The notes: generated by a model from the letters alone, not told the origin. Positions 17,377 through 26,557 are shown, numbered from the stretch's first letter. The stretch is 64,000 bases of DNA from Natronorubrum aibiense (GCF_009392895.1 NZ_CP045488.1:1054001-1118000); one strand, 5' to 3'. Translations and numbers: made by a program.

Positions 17377-18570
17377 TCAGCGACCGCGGGCGTCGGCGTC
17401 CCACTCGAGGCAGGCGAGACGCTCGCCGGTGGCGACGTACAGCGCTTGCTCGCCGATCGCTGGCGAGCCGGTCACAGTATCCTCGAGGCCGTAGTGCCAG
17501 GACAGGTCGCCGTCGTCGGCGACGTCGATGCCGTACAGCGACCCGGTCGCGTCGCCGACACAGAGGACGTCGCCGGCGAGCACGGGACTCGAGGTGACTG
17601 CGCCGTCCAGAGCGATGCCTTTCTTCGCGAACAGCCAGCCCCGAAGTTTCCGCCGGCCGAATGTCGTATCGGTGACGTGGAGATAGCCATCCGCGGCCCC
17701 GACGAACGTCATATCGGCATCCTCAAGGATGGTCGCCGCCGAGGTGAACGACCCTTGAATCTCGTAGGTGAACCAGGACTGGCCGCTACTGGCGTGTAAC
17801 GCGACCAGCGTCCCCTCGTCGTCGGCAACGTACACCCGGTCGCCGACGACCGTCGGCCCATCGACGATCGTCCCGCCGATCGGTGCGTCCCAGCAGTCTT
17901 CGCCGGTCGCCGCTTCGAGTGCCCGGATCGTCCCGTCGGCGGTGGCGACGTAGACGCGGTCCTGATCGTGTATTCCGTCGTCGGCGTCCATCTGTGCGTC
18001 CTCGAGCGACAACAGATCGAGATCCTGTTCGTCCTCTTGACGGGCTCCCCAACCCCCGTGGCGGTCTCTATCTCGCTCGCCGTCGACAGCCGGCGCACCC
18101 ACGACGGGCGTGTCCGTCTCGTGTGTCCAGACGACCTCGCCGCTGTCGGCCTCAAGCGCCGAGAGCCCGGCTGTGTGGCCAGCGTAGAGCGCCTCTCCCG
18201 CGAGTGCGAGCGGGGCCTCGAGCCCACCCGGAAGGTCGGTCCGCCAGCGTTGCTCGCCGGTCGCAGGCTCGAGGGCGTAGACGACACCCTCGTCCGTGGC
18301 GAGATACAGGGCGTCGCGGGTGACGACCGGTGCCATCTCGGTCGCCGCCGTCGTCTCGAACACCCAGCGACGGCGGCCGGTGTCGCGCTCGAACGCGTAG
18401 CAGTTCCCGTTGCTCGTTCCGACAAAGACGGTGTCCCGATCGAGAACCGGCGACCCGGCGGGGCCGACGAGGTCGGCCGTCCAGCGAGCTGCGATCTGAC
18501 GGGGCCCCTCGAGGTCGCGTCGACACCCCGAATGCTGGGGGTCGCCTCTGAACTGAGTCCAGTCTGTCAC
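17377..18570 (-). CDS. PQQ-type beta-propeller repeat protein
   Basis: A 397-residue protein starting with GTG at 18570. Repeated blades of the PQQ/WD-like type are visible (for example RVYVATADGTIRALEAATGEDCWDAPIGG, RVYVADDEGTLVALHASSGQSWF, LYVATGERLACLEWDA), each with a Tyr/Ala-Leu-Ala/Thr-G pattern, about seven blades in all. An acidic insert near residues 165-200 (DRDRHGGWGARQEDEQDLDL) interrupts the series. There is no signal peptide, so it is cytoplasmic or unusual; it lacks the catalytic residues of quinoprotein dehydrogenases as far as I can see. Probably a structural or binding propeller. Confidence 0.85.
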   Translation of the reverse strand: MTDWTQFRGDPQHSGCRRDLEGPRQIAARWTADLVGPAGSPVLDRDTVFVGTSNGNCYAFERDTGRRRWVFETTAATEMAPVVTRDALYLATDEGVVYALEPATGEQRWRTDLPGGLEAPLALAGEALYAGHTAGLSALEADSGEVVWTHETDTPVVGAPAVDGERDRDRHGGWGARQEDEQDLDLLSLEDAQMDADDGIHDQDRVYVATADGTIRALEAATGEDCWDAPIGGTIVDGPTVVGDRVYVADDEGTLVALHASSGQSWFTYEIQGSFTSAATILEDADMTFVGAADGYLHVTDTTFGRRKLRGWLFAKKGIALDGAVTSSPVLAGDVLCVGDATGSLYGIDVADDGDLSWHYGLEDTVTGSPAIGEQALYVATGERLACLEWDADARGR

Positions 18571-18870
18571 TACCGACGAGTACCGAACGAACCGATATAA
18601 CGTATGCGACAGTCAGCGACAGATGCAGATCGGTGTGCTCGATGCGACGCGAAACGTAGCCCTGACTCGGGACTCTCGAGTGGTCAGAAGGATCGGCAGG
18701 AACCCGGGACAACTGGTGTATGGCGCAGTTGATGATGATGTGGCGTGGTGGGTGTCCTGCCGTATGGCTCGTTATGCGGCCACGGCTCATACCAGTGGTG
18801 CCAACAGAGTTTGGTCACTCACCGAACAGCCGGTTTGATCTCGGTCAAACTCGAAGGCGTTCGTGATGGC
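18571..18870. other. Intergenic region upstream of the propeller gene
   Basis: A 300-bp gap. The TATA-like GTTATATC (18594-18601, minus strand) lies ~27 bp upstream of the GTG start of the propeller gene. Beyond it I see no coding sequence, strong palindrome or repeat. Confidence 0.5.
18594..18601 (-). promoter_or_regulatory. TATA box of the propeller gene
   Basis: GTTATATC on the minus strand, 27 bp before the GTG start at 18570, again giving a leaderless arrangement and supporting this GTG as the start. Confidence 0.55.
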
Positions 18871-19476
18871 TCACTCCCAAGGATGGGTTCCGCCCGAACT
18901 CGGCCAGAGCGGGTACCAGTACTCCTTGTCGCGTTCGATCTCGAGTTCGCCGTCCAGTGTCGACTCGAGTTTGAACTCCGCGCTCGAGTCGCGTTCGCGA
19001 CCGGGCCGGGGCGCGAAGGGATAGAAGGCCCCGCGGCGAAACGAGTAGATCCAGTAGGCCGTTCCGTCGCGGTCTTCGTAAGCGAACACCGCCGCGAGCA
19101 GCCGCGAGCCGTAGCCGTGTTCGATGAACGTGTCCGCGGCGAAGTGCATGCTCGTGATCAGGTCTTCGGGGTTGTCGTCCTCGAGGACGACCCAGTGATA
19201 GCCGTGGTCGTCGCTGGTCACGGAGAACTCGGTTCCTGTCTCCTCGCGGCCCGCCGCGAGGATGGCTTCGACCTCGTCGACGGCGTCCTGAAAGCTCCGG
19301 GAGTCGACGCCGGAGAAACAGAGCGCGCCGACGTCCGTCGAGTCGTAGCCAAGGTCGGCCTCCATCGTGAGGTAGGCGGTGCTCATCCCGAAGAGATCGT
19401 CCGGATCGGCGTCGCGTCTGGCGTCCGTCTCGGCGCGCAAGCCGAGGACGGATCGGAGTCCGTCGAGCAGTCCCAT
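18871..19476 (-). CDS. pspAB: PspA-associated protein PspAB
   Basis: A 201-residue soluble protein beginning MGLLDGLRSVLGL. The sequence, with YHWVVLEDDNPEDLITSMHFAADTFIEHGYGSRLLAAVFAYED and the FRRGAFYPFAP segment, matches the family annotated PspAB, which occurs next to htpX in haloarchaea. Its biochemical role is unknown; membrane stress response is inferred from the association with PspA and HtpX. It is 24 bp downstream of htpX on the same strand. Confidence 0.85.
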   Translation of the reverse strand: MGLLDGLRSVLGLRAETDARRDADPDDLFGMSTAYLTMEADLGYDSTDVGALCFSGVDSRSFQDAVDEVEAILAAGREETGTEFSVTSDDHGYHWVVLEDDNPEDLITSMHFAADTFIEHGYGSRLLAAVFAYEDRDGTAYWIYSFRRGAFYPFAPRPGRERDSSAEFKLESTLDGELEIERDKEYWYPLWPSSGGTHPWE

Positions 19477-19500
19477 ACGATCACAGAGGGTGGCGATCCC

Positions 19501-20376
19501 TTAGAACGATTGCATCTCGCGCTCGAGGGAGCGCAGCTGTTCGACCCGTCGCTCGGTCGGCGGATGGGTGCTAAAGAGGCGGCCGACGACGCCGGACTTG
19601 ATCGGGATGATGAAGAAGGCGTTCATCTCGGCTTCCTCGCGCATGTCGGTTTTCGGGACCTTGTCCATCTTCCCGGAGATTTTCAGGAGCGCGGAGGCCA
19701 GCGCCGAGGGGTTACCGGTGATCGCGGCCGCGCCGCGGTCGGCGGCGTACTCGCGATAGCGCGAGAGCGCCCGAATCAGGAGGTAGCTGATGATCCAGAC
19801 GAGCAAGGAGACGAGGATGGCGACGACGACCCCGCCCTGATTACGGTTGCGGCCGCCGCCGAAGAAGGCCCCCCAGCGGACGATCATGAACGCGATCGTC
19901 GAGAGGAAGGAGGCGATCGTCATCACCATCATATCCCTGTTTTTGACGTGGGCGAGTTCGTGCGCGAGGACGCCGTCGAGTTCGTCCTGATTGAGCGTTC
20001 GCATGAGTCCGGTCGTCACCGCGACAGCCGCATTCTTCTGATTGCGGCCGGTCGCGAAGGCATTGGGAACCTGTGAGTCGACGACTGCGACTTTCGGCTT
20101 GGGGAGGTCAGCCTGCTGTGAGAGGCGTTCGACCGAGCCGTGGAGTTGCGGATACTCGTCGGCCGAGACCGTCTTCGCACCCATACTCTTGAGCGTGAGC
20201 GTGTCACTGAAGTAGTACTGGACCAGCGACATCCCGCCGAACAACATCCCGAAGACGAGCAGATTGCCGCCAATGTAGGCGGTGATCACCCCCGCGAAGA
20301 CGATGTACAGCGCAAACAACAGAAACATCGTCAGGAACATCCGGAACCGAAGCCCCCAGTCTGCCTGCCAGTTCAT
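19501..20376 (-). CDS. htpX: Membrane protease HtpX
   Basis: A 291-residue membrane zinc endopeptidase of the M48 family, involved in quality control of membrane proteins. HELAH is at residues 139-143, with the further Glu ligand probably in the SRYREYAADRGAA segment. Transmembrane helices are at ~13-33, 35-50, 155-175 and 185-205. I chose ATG 20376 (MNWQADWGLR) because the family starts there and a TTATT box is ~27 bp upstream; the longer start at 20418 adds unrelated residues. pspAB follows directly. Confidence 0.93.
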   Translation of the reverse strand: MNWQADWGLRFRMFLTMFLLFALYIVFAGVITAYIGGNLLVFGMLFGGMSLVQYYFSDTLTLKSMGAKTVSADEYPQLHGSVERLSQQADLPKPKVAVVDSQVPNAFATGRNQKNAAVAVTTGLMRTLNQDELDGVLAHELAHVKNRDMMVMTIASFLSTIAFMIVRWGAFFGGGRNRNQGGVVVAILVSLLVWIISYLLIRALSRYREYAADRGAAAITGNPSALASALLKISGKMDKVPKTDMREEAEMNAFFIIPIKSGVVGRLFSTHPPTERRVEQLRSLEREMQSF

Positions 20377-20657
20377 ACCTCGAATGAGGCGGTCCGGACG
20401 AATAAGTGTCACCGACACGACTGCCGTGCACGTGAACGATCCTCACACGTGTTCTGACCGTGAGAGCAACCCCTTCGTTTCACATGGAGACCGATGGACA
20501 TGGCGTCGTCTGACACGGCCACAGACACCGTTCGTGACAAATACGTGATTGTCGGGCGGTCCTCGAGTGCGGCCGCTGAAAAATGGCCTCCGGAACCGCC
20601 GTTACGATCGCCGGGTGGAACACGCCGTTTAACTCGCTGAGACACCAACAGAGGATA

Positions 20658-21797
20658 ATGAGTGAATCACGTGCGTTCTGTCCTCGCTGTGGCGATCCGG
20701 TTCCCGATCGATCAGCGAGCGATGCGGACGACGAGTCTGCGGTCGATCCGCTTCGGCCCGGTGCGGAGGTCGAACTCTGCGATGCGTGTTATTTCGAGGA
20801 TTTCGACTTCGTGGATGCGCCGGATCGAATCGACGTCCGTGTCTGCGCCCAGTGTGGGGCCGTCTATCGCGGTAACCGGTGGGTCGACGTCGGCGCGAAA
20901 GATTACACCGACATCGCCATCGAAGAGGTCAGCGAAGCCCTGAGCGTCCATATCGACGTCGAAGACGTCGCCTGGCAAGTCGAACCCGAACAGATCGACC
21001 CGAATACGATCCGGATGCACTGTTACTTTACGGGTGTCGTCCGGGGTACCCCGGTCGAAGAACAGGTGATGGTGCCGGTCAAGATGGCCCGCCAGACCTG
21101 TACCCGCTGTGGGCGAATCTCCGGCGACTACTACGCGAGTATCGTCCAAATCCGTGCCGAGGACCGAACTCCAACGAGCGAGGAGACCGAGCGAGCGAAA
21201 GAGATCGCGAACCAGATCGTCGCAGATATGGAGGCGACGGGCGATCGCAACGCCTTCGTCACCGAAGTCGGCGAGGTCGACGACGGCCTGAACATCAAAG
21301 TCTCGACCAACAAAATCGGCAAGAAGATCTCGAACAAGATGGTCGAGGAGTTCGGTGGCACCGTCAACGACGCCGAAACGCTCGTCACCGAAGACTCCGA
21401 CGGCAACGAGGTCTACCGGGTGACGTTCGCTGTTCGCCTGCCGCCGTACCCACCGGGCGACGTCATCGACCTCGCGAACGACGATGAGGGACCGGTGCTC
21501 GTCCGCAGCGCTCGAGGCAACCTCAAAGGCGTTCGACTGACGACCGGCGAGCGCTACGAAGCGAGCTACGAGGAGGGCGACTCGCCCGAGGCGCGCAAAC
21601 TCGGCGAGCGCCAGGACGCCGTCGAGGCCACCGTCGTCACCGTCGAAGACGACAACGCGGTACAGGTGCTCGACCCCGAAACGTATCAGGCCAAAACGAT
21701 CGCGCGGCCGGACTACTTCGATCCCGACGCCGAGACGGTACCCGTCCTCAAGAGCCGTGCCGGCCTGCACGTGCTGCCGGACGAGAACGATGAGTGA
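20658..21797 (+). CDS. NMD3 family ribosome-associated protein
   Basis: A 379-residue archaeal homologue of NMD3, the 60S export/quality-control adaptor; the archaeal role is probably in large-subunit maturation or translation quality control. Four Cys-pair zinc motifs are present: FCPRCGD (Cys8/Cys11), LCDACY, VCAQCGA and TCTRCGR. An eIF5A/PUA-like beta region follows at the C-terminus. ATG 20658 follows GAGGATA and a TTTAA box ~30 bp upstream. The stop overlaps the taw2 start by 8 bp. Confidence 0.92.
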   Translation: MSESRAFCPRCGDPVPDRSASDADDESAVDPLRPGAEVELCDACYFEDFDFVDAPDRIDVRVCAQCGAVYRGNRWVDVGAKDYTDIAIEEVSEALSVHIDVEDVAWQVEPEQIDPNTIRMHCYFTGVVRGTPVEEQVMVPVKMARQTCTRCGRISGDYYASIVQIRAEDRTPTSEETERAKEIANQIVADMEATGDRNAFVTEVGEVDDGLNIKVSTNKIGKKISNKMVEEFGGTVNDAETLVTEDSDGNEVYRVTFAVRLPPYPPGDVIDLANDDEGPVLVRSARGNLKGVRLTTGERYEASYEEGDSPEARKLGERQDAVEATVVTVEDDNAVQVLDPETYQAKTIARPDYFDPDAETVPVLKSRAGLHVLPDENDE

Positions 21798-22947
21798 CGA
21801 CGAACCCGACCCGGACTCGCCGACCGACGATCCGGTCGCCGTCGACCACGCCCTCGAGCAAGCCGGTGCGGAGACCGACGCGCCACTCGCTGCGATCGTC
21901 GCGAAACCACAGACGGAGACGGCCCTCGAGTCGCTTCGCGCCGAAGGCGTCTACGACGACTCGAGACGGGTCCGCGAGGACGGCCCGGAACGAGTCGCCC
22001 TTCCGGTGACGGCGCCGCCGACCGACACCCGCGTCCTCGAGGTGGTTCGCCAACTCGAGCCCGAACCCCGAAACCCGGACCTCAAGGCGCTGCTTGCCGA
22101 CCGCGGCTGGAGCGATGACGCGCTCGACTCGGCCCCGGGGTCGTGGGCCGTCATCGGCTCGGTGATTCTCGTGACGGTACCCGACGACTGTCACGACGAG
22201 ACGGACTTAGCCGAATCCCTGCTCGAACTCCACGGCGAAGCCGACAGCGTGCTCGCGGACGAGGGGATCGAAAACGACGGTGACGCCGGGACCTACCGCG
22301 AGCCACGAACGCGCCTGCTCGCGGGCGAGTGCGACACCGAGACGATCCACACGGAACACGGAACGCGCTACGGACTCGATCCCGCGAAAGTGATGTTCTC
22401 GCCGGGGAATCAGGCCGAACGTGCTCGGCTGGGCGACCTCGTCACGGCCGACGAGACGGTCTTCGATATGTTCGCCGGGATCGGCTACTTCACGCTCCCG
22501 ATGGCACGCGCCGGCGCGCAGGTGACGGCAACCGAACTCAATCCGACCGCCTTTCGGTACCTGCTCGAGAACGCGATGTTGAACGACGTCGGCGACCGCG
22601 TCGACGCCTACATGAGCGACTGCCGCGAGCTCGCCGGCGAGGTCGACGCCGATCGGGTCGTGATGGGCTACTACGGTAGCGCGGACGATTCAGAGGACGA
22701 CGCTCACGGCACCCGAACCGACGAGGCCCACGAGTTCCTCCCGAGTGCCCTCGAGGCGCTCGTCCCCGGCGGCGTCGTCCACTACCACGAGGCGACGCCG
22801 GAGTCGCGGCTCTGGGAGCGCCCGATCGCGCGGCTGAAAGCGGCGGGAGAAGACGCTGGACGGGACCTCGAGATCCTCGAGAAACGCCAGGTCAAGAGTC
22901 ATAGCGCCGGCGTCGAACACGTCGTCGTCGACGCCCAGTTCGAATAG
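21790..22947 (+). CDS. taw2: tRNA wybutosine-pathway methyltransferase-like enzyme (Taw2)
   Basis: A 385-residue Trm5/TYW2-superfamily enzyme. The SAM-binding motif I is DMFAGIGYFTLPMARAG, followed by TATELNPTAFRYLLENA, and HYHEATPESR at the C-terminus. In archaea Taw2 adds the aminocarboxypropyl group to the wyosine precursor at position 37 of tRNA-Phe; the family also holds methyltransferases, so the specific assignment is moderate. The N-terminal ~150 residues contain the variable D1-like region. It starts within the last codons of the NMD3 gene. Confidence 0.85.
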   Translation: MSDDEPDPDSPTDDPVAVDHALEQAGAETDAPLAAIVAKPQTETALESLRAEGVYDDSRRVREDGPERVALPVTAPPTDTRVLEVVRQLEPEPRNPDLKALLADRGWSDDALDSAPGSWAVIGSVILVTVPDDCHDETDLAESLLELHGEADSVLADEGIENDGDAGTYREPRTRLLAGECDTETIHTEHGTRYGLDPAKVMFSPGNQAERARLGDLVTADETVFDMFAGIGYFTLPMARAGAQVTATELNPTAFRYLLENAMLNDVGDRVDAYMSDCRELAGEVDADRVVMGYYGSADDSEDDAHGTRTDEAHEFLPSALEALVPGGVVHYHEATPESRLWERPIARLKAAGEDAGRDLEILEKRQVKSHSAGVEHVVVDAQFE

Positions 22948-23022
22948 GATCGGCGCAGCGAGCCACGGCCTCGGAAACCGAGCGTCGTGACATTCATGCC
23001 GGCGGAGAGTGTTATCCCGCGT

Positions 23023-23109
23023 ATGGACAGAAACCAGCTCATCGCGCTTACGTTCGCGTTCCTCATGGTCTCCTCGATGGTCGCCTGGGGCGCACTCGCC
23101 GCATTCTGA
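23023..23109 (+). CDS. Small membrane protein, 28 aa
   Basis: A 28-residue open reading frame, MDRNQLIALT followed by a hydrophobic helix (residues 6-28, Ala/Leu/Val/Met/Phe) ending AALAAF-like. It has a charged N-terminus and a single transmembrane helix. GGAGAG lies 15 bp upstream. It stands between taw2 and the convergent helicase gene, with no overlap. Short length makes it uncertain, but the hydrophobic pattern is unlike random shadow sequence. No function is known. Confidence 0.5.
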   Translation: MDRNQLIALTFAFLMVSSMVAWGALAAF

Positions 23110-23196
23110 ACCACCTTCTTCTCCGTACACCTCAGCGCTGCCGGGAGCAACTGCTCGCTGTCGGTTGCTTTCGCCTCGAGTCTCGCCAGTCAGCCG

Positions 23197-25032
23197 TCAG
23201 CCGTCCGTATCCCAGACGTCAGCCAGCGGACTCGAGGACGACGACCGACCCGACCGCCGCGAACGAGAGCGCGTTCGGTTCGAACGTGTCGACCCCGTCC
23301 GCTCGCCACCGCCGCCGCTTCGAGTCCCCCCACTGCTGCCAGCGGTCGCCGCAGCGGGGTCGAACACCGGTAGATCCGGCTGGCTCATCCGGTCGACCTG
23401 CACCGCGAACCAGTCGGGCATGTCCGTTCGCGCTCGCTCGAAGCAATCCAGCAGACTCGAGTCGGCGAGATACGTCGCCCCGTAATCGTCGGGCGCGCGA
23501 ACGACACGGCCACAGGCTTGAATGACGGTGCGCAGCGTCGTCCGGTAGTACCACGCCCACTGGCCGTCCTCGAGTCGGTGGGCGACTCGAGAATCGCCGG
23601 TATTGAGAAATGGGGCCTTACAGAGCACTTGCCAGCGACAGAGGTCGCCTTTGAGGTCGAGCGCTTCCTCCATCTTCACCGACAGAAAGACGTCGGGCTC
23701 GTCGCTAGCTTTCCACTCCTCGAGGGCGGCATCGCGGCCGTCGCGGTCGTGTGTTCGCACGCGATCGCCGACGCCGAAGTCGGCGAGTAACTCGGCGAGT
23801 CGTTCCTGAATGCTGTAGGAGTGGGCGTGGATCAACCCCTTCTCGTCGGGGTGGTGTTGCATGAGTCGGACGATCGTGCGGGCGATCTTCGGCGTCGTCT
23901 CGGATCGCTGGTCGTAGGTCATTTTCCCCTGCGTGACGTCGTACAACGGCCGGTTCTCGACGGGGAACGTGTGTTCGACGTCGACCAGCGCGACGGTGGC
24001 AGGATCGAGCCCGACCTGCCGACAGAACGCGTCCTTGTTGAGGATCGTCGCCGATAGCAACGCGAACTTGTTGCCTCGGTCCCAGACGGTGTGTTGGAGA
24101 TACTTCTCGGGGCTCATCGGCTTGATCGTCAACGGCCCGCCCGCGGGGTCATCGTCCTCGTCGCGACGCTGTGCACGTGCACTCGAGGGCTCGGATTGAT
24201 CGACCAGCCACGTCGTCGGACTCTGTGGGTCGCGGTAGTCCGAGACGAACCACTCGAGTTCGCCGATGAGCTCCTGGAGTCGATCGCGCGTTCGGACCTC
24301 GGCCGCCGAGAGCGACTCCTGGGCAAGGAGGTCGTCTTTCCGGCGCGTACAGATCTGGGCGACGTTTTCGGCGTACTGGACGGCGCGCTCGAGATCGTCG
24401 ACGACGGGGACGCGGAGATCGTCCCAGAACGGCACCGTGCGCGGGCCGAGCTGGATCGTCGCGTACATCTCGGCCCACTCGGCGAGGCCGTGGGCCTCGT
24501 CGACGACGACGACGTCGCGCTTGCGAAACACCTCGCTGCCGGCGGTCTGCATGAAGTACGCGAGCGTCATCGCCGCGATGTCTCGGTTCGAAGCGATCGC
24601 CCGGTCGGAGAAGTACGGACAGCGGTGCTTGACGGAACAGTCGTAGCCGCGCTCGCGGACACAAGGGGCCTGATTGACTGGCGTCTCGCGCTCGTCAGGC
24701 AGGATGCAGGTGTAGTTCGACTTCCCGCGAATGACGTTCAGATCGGCGAGCAACTCGTCGGCCGCGACGTCGTCGAGTTGTGAGACCTGCGGGGTCGTGT
24801 AGTAAGCCCCAGTGGCGTCGCTGGGGTCTGCTTCGTCGATCCGCCGGGCACAGCCGGCGACGGCACGGGCGAGCAGGGACTTGCCGCTGCCTGTCGGTGC
24901 GCGCACGAGCACGACGTCGTTACCAGCCGCGAAGGCATCGCGAATGTCGCGGAGGGCCTGCTCCTGAGCCCCGCGGTAGCTCGGTGCGGGAAACTCATCG
25001 AAGATCCGCTCGGGATTCACCGTTCGTTCCAC
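23197..25032 (-). CDS. XPD/DinG-like Fe-S DNA helicase
   Basis: A 611-residue superfamily 2 helicase. Walker A APTGSGKS is at 45-52, DEAH at 178-181, and between them lie four cysteines (109, 124, 132, 138) with the spacing of the XPD/DinG/Rad3 iron-sulfur domain. The C-terminal HD2 portion contains SVKMEEALDLKGDLCRWQ and IQACGRVVRAPDDYGATYLADSS, motifs V and VI. The last ~45 residues are Ser/Arg/Gly-rich. It probably unwinds DNA 5'-3' in repair. It is transcribed leftward from just before the tRNA-like element. Confidence 0.93.
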   Translation of the reverse strand: MERTVNPERIFDEFPAPSYRGAQEQALRDIRDAFAAGNDVVLVRAPTGSGKSLLARAVAGCARRIDEADPSDATGAYYTTPQVSQLDDVAADELLADLNVIRGKSNYTCILPDERETPVNQAPCVRERGYDCSVKHRCPYFSDRAIASNRDIAAMTLAYFMQTAGSEVFRKRDVVVVDEAHGLAEWAEMYATIQLGPRTVPFWDDLRVPVVDDLERAVQYAENVAQICTRRKDDLLAQESLSAAEVRTRDRLQELIGELEWFVSDYRDPQSPTTWLVDQSEPSSARAQRRDEDDDPAGGPLTIKPMSPEKYLQHTVWDRGNKFALLSATILNKDAFCRQVGLDPATVALVDVEHTFPVENRPLYDVTQGKMTYDQRSETTPKIARTIVRLMQHHPDEKGLIHAHSYSIQERLAELLADFGVGDRVRTHDRDGRDAALEEWKASDEPDVFLSVKMEEALDLKGDLCRWQVLCKAPFLNTGDSRVAHRLEDGQWAWYYRTTLRTVIQACGRVVRAPDDYGATYLADSSLLDCFERARTDMPDWFAVQVDRMSQPDLPVFDPAAATAGSSGGTRSGGGGERTGSTRSNRTRSRSRRSGRSSSSSPLADVWDTDG

Positions 25033-25145
25033 GGCGCGGCCGCATCCTAAAGGCTACGGACCGTTGCTCGCACTGAACTATCACGCGAACTAACCAGCGA
25101 CTGAATCCGGCTATAGGCACCGATTACCCGCGGGTAGCCAGCCGA

Positions 25146-25153
25146 TTACAAAT
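25146..25153 (+). promoter_or_regulatory. TATA-like box of the tRNA-like element
   Basis: TTACAAAT, ~30 bp upstream of the first base of the tRNA-like sequence at 25181, in the position of a haloarchaeal TATA box. Confidence 0.4.
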
Positions 25154-25180
25154 ACGAAATCCGCCCTCGGTGTGAGATAC

Positions 25181-25268
25181 GGAAGGGTCGCTCAGCGGAA
25201 GAGCACCGCGGTGTCACCTGACCCGCGGCGGCACTATGCCTCGTGGCGTTCGAATCCCACCCCTTCCG
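25181..25268 (+). tRNA. tRNA-like element with irregular anticodon arm
   Basis: An 88-nt sequence with a perfect 7-bp acceptor stem (GGAAGGG/CCCTTCC) and discriminator G, a 4-bp D stem (GCTC/GAGC) with loop AGCGGAA, and a canonical T-loop TTCGAAT. The T stem GTGG-C-G/CCCAC needs one bulged C to pair. Between them, CCGCGG pairs with CCGCGG but encloses ~11 nt instead of 7, so no standard anticodon loop results; a short GGC/GCC variable arm follows. A TATA box lies upstream and a T-run (25270-25274) follows, so transcription is likely. It may be a degenerate tRNA, an unusual class II tRNA, or a tRNA-derived RNA. I cannot assign an amino acid. Confidence 0.5.
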
Positions 25269-25314
25269 CTTTTTCCCCACGTCTCCGGCAACCAGTCGGC
25301 GGAATCGGCGTCGC

Positions 25315-25560
25315 TTACAGCACACCGAACCGAGAGGTTTCCTCGTCGACCTGCTCAAGTCGGTCGATATCCGCTGCGGTCGGCTCACCGTCGTCCGGCA
25401 ACGCCTCGATACAGGGATAACACAGCAGATGGCTCGTTCCGTCCGCGAGCTCCAGCGTCATCGCGGTCCCCTCGCTGCCCTCGCCGAACGTCCAGAGGTT
25501 GGCGATGCCGCCCGTGACCGTGACCGGTCGACCACAGCCGTCACAGGAGTCCGTTGCCAT
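25315..25560 (-). CDS. Small zinc-ribbon protein (DUF7571-like)
   Basis: An 81-residue protein beginning MATDSCDGCGRPVTVTGG. Two Cys pairs, CDGC near residue 6 and CYPC near residue 48 (SHLLCYPCIEALPDDGE), suggest one zinc site. The function is unknown; I recognise it only as a conserved haloarchaeal family, DUF7571 by my recollection. It is divergent from the YkgJ-type gene and convergent with the tRNA-like element. Confidence 0.75.
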   Translation of the reverse strand: MATDSCDGCGRPVTVTGGIANLWTFGEGSEGTAMTLELADGTSHLLCYPCIEALPDDGEPTAADIDRLEQVDEETSRFGVL

Positions 25561-25639
25561 ACTCGAGGCAGGGGGCCGAGCGCTGAAAGACGTTCCCCCG
25601 CACCGATCGCTTATATACAGTGTCGTGGTACCGCTGCCC

Positions 25640-26557
25640 ATGGAGGTGAACTGCGAAGGTTGTGCGGGCTGTTGTCTGGACTGGCGGCCGCTGCTCGAGG
25701 CCGAAGGCGACGGGACGGACCACCAGCGACGGCGGCCGTTCGACGATTCGAACGCGACGCGAGCGCCGCTCGACGACGACCCCATTTTCGTCCCGCTGAC
25801 CCGCGACGAGATCCGGGCGTTTCTCGAGGCGGGGCTGGCGGCCGCACTGACGCCACGGTTCTGGCACGCACGAGAGACGTCCGAAGGCGTCGAGATCGAC
25901 GGTCGCTCGATCGCCGCTGTCGCCGGCCGGCCGGTCTTCTTTGTCGGCCTGCAAAAGCCGCCGAAACCGGTCGCTCCTGTCGGACGCGAGGAGCCGACGT
26001 GGCTCCCGACGTGTGTCTTTCTCGATCCGACGACGCTGCAGTGTCGCGTCCACGGCGGCGAGCACTTCCCCGAGGAGTGTGGCGCGTATCCGAAACACAC
26101 CCTCGCACTCGAGCAAGAAACGGAGTGTGAACGCGTCGAGTCGGCCGGGGGCGGCGAGCGCCTGCTCGATGCGGCCGTCGACGATGACCTTGATGGCCTC
26201 TTGCTAGGCTCGCAGGCCCTCGGTGCGAAGCTGTTCGCCCACCCCCAACCGGACGTACTCGAGGGCGTCATCGACCGCGCTGCGAACGGAGCACTGACGG
26301 CGACCGACCGTGCAGAGTGTCTCGCCGTCGCCGCAGCCTCGAGTCCCGGTACGCTCGCGACGTCCGACTATCACTACGAGCAGGCGCTGGACCGCGCGCT
26401 CAAGCAAGAAACGGACGCGTCGTGGGTCGGGCCGGCGATCCGCGAGTGGCAGCGCCGACGGGACGCCGCCGAAGGAGTACCGTCGCCGGCTGTCGCCGAA
26501 CGCGTCGAGGACGAGCGTGGCGCGCCCGAAACGCCGGGGTGGGACGCCCTCGAGTGA
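25640..26557 (+). CDS. YkgJ-type cysteine cluster protein
   Basis: A 305-residue protein starting MEVNCEGCAGCCLDWRP. The N-terminal CxxCxxCC cluster with a downstream VFLDPTTLQCRVHGGEHFPEECGAYPKHTLAL segment is characteristic of the YkgJ family (zinc- or iron-binding cysteine cluster). The C-terminal ~150 residues are acidic and specific to haloarchaea. Function is unknown; a metal cofactor is likely. I used ATG 25640 since the longer reading is outside the family. Confidence 0.88.
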   Translation: MEVNCEGCAGCCLDWRPLLEAEGDGTDHQRRRPFDDSNATRAPLDDDPIFVPLTRDEIRAFLEAGLAAALTPRFWHARETSEGVEIDGRSIAAVAGRPVFFVGLQKPPKPVAPVGREEPTWLPTCVFLDPTTLQCRVHGGEHFPEECGAYPKHTLALEQETECERVESAGGGERLLDAAVDDDLDGLLLGSQALGAKLFAHPQPDVLEGVIDRAANGALTATDRAECLAVAAASSPGTLATSDYHYEQALDRALKQETDASWVGPAIREWQRRRDAAEGVPSPAVAERVEDERGAPETPGWDALE

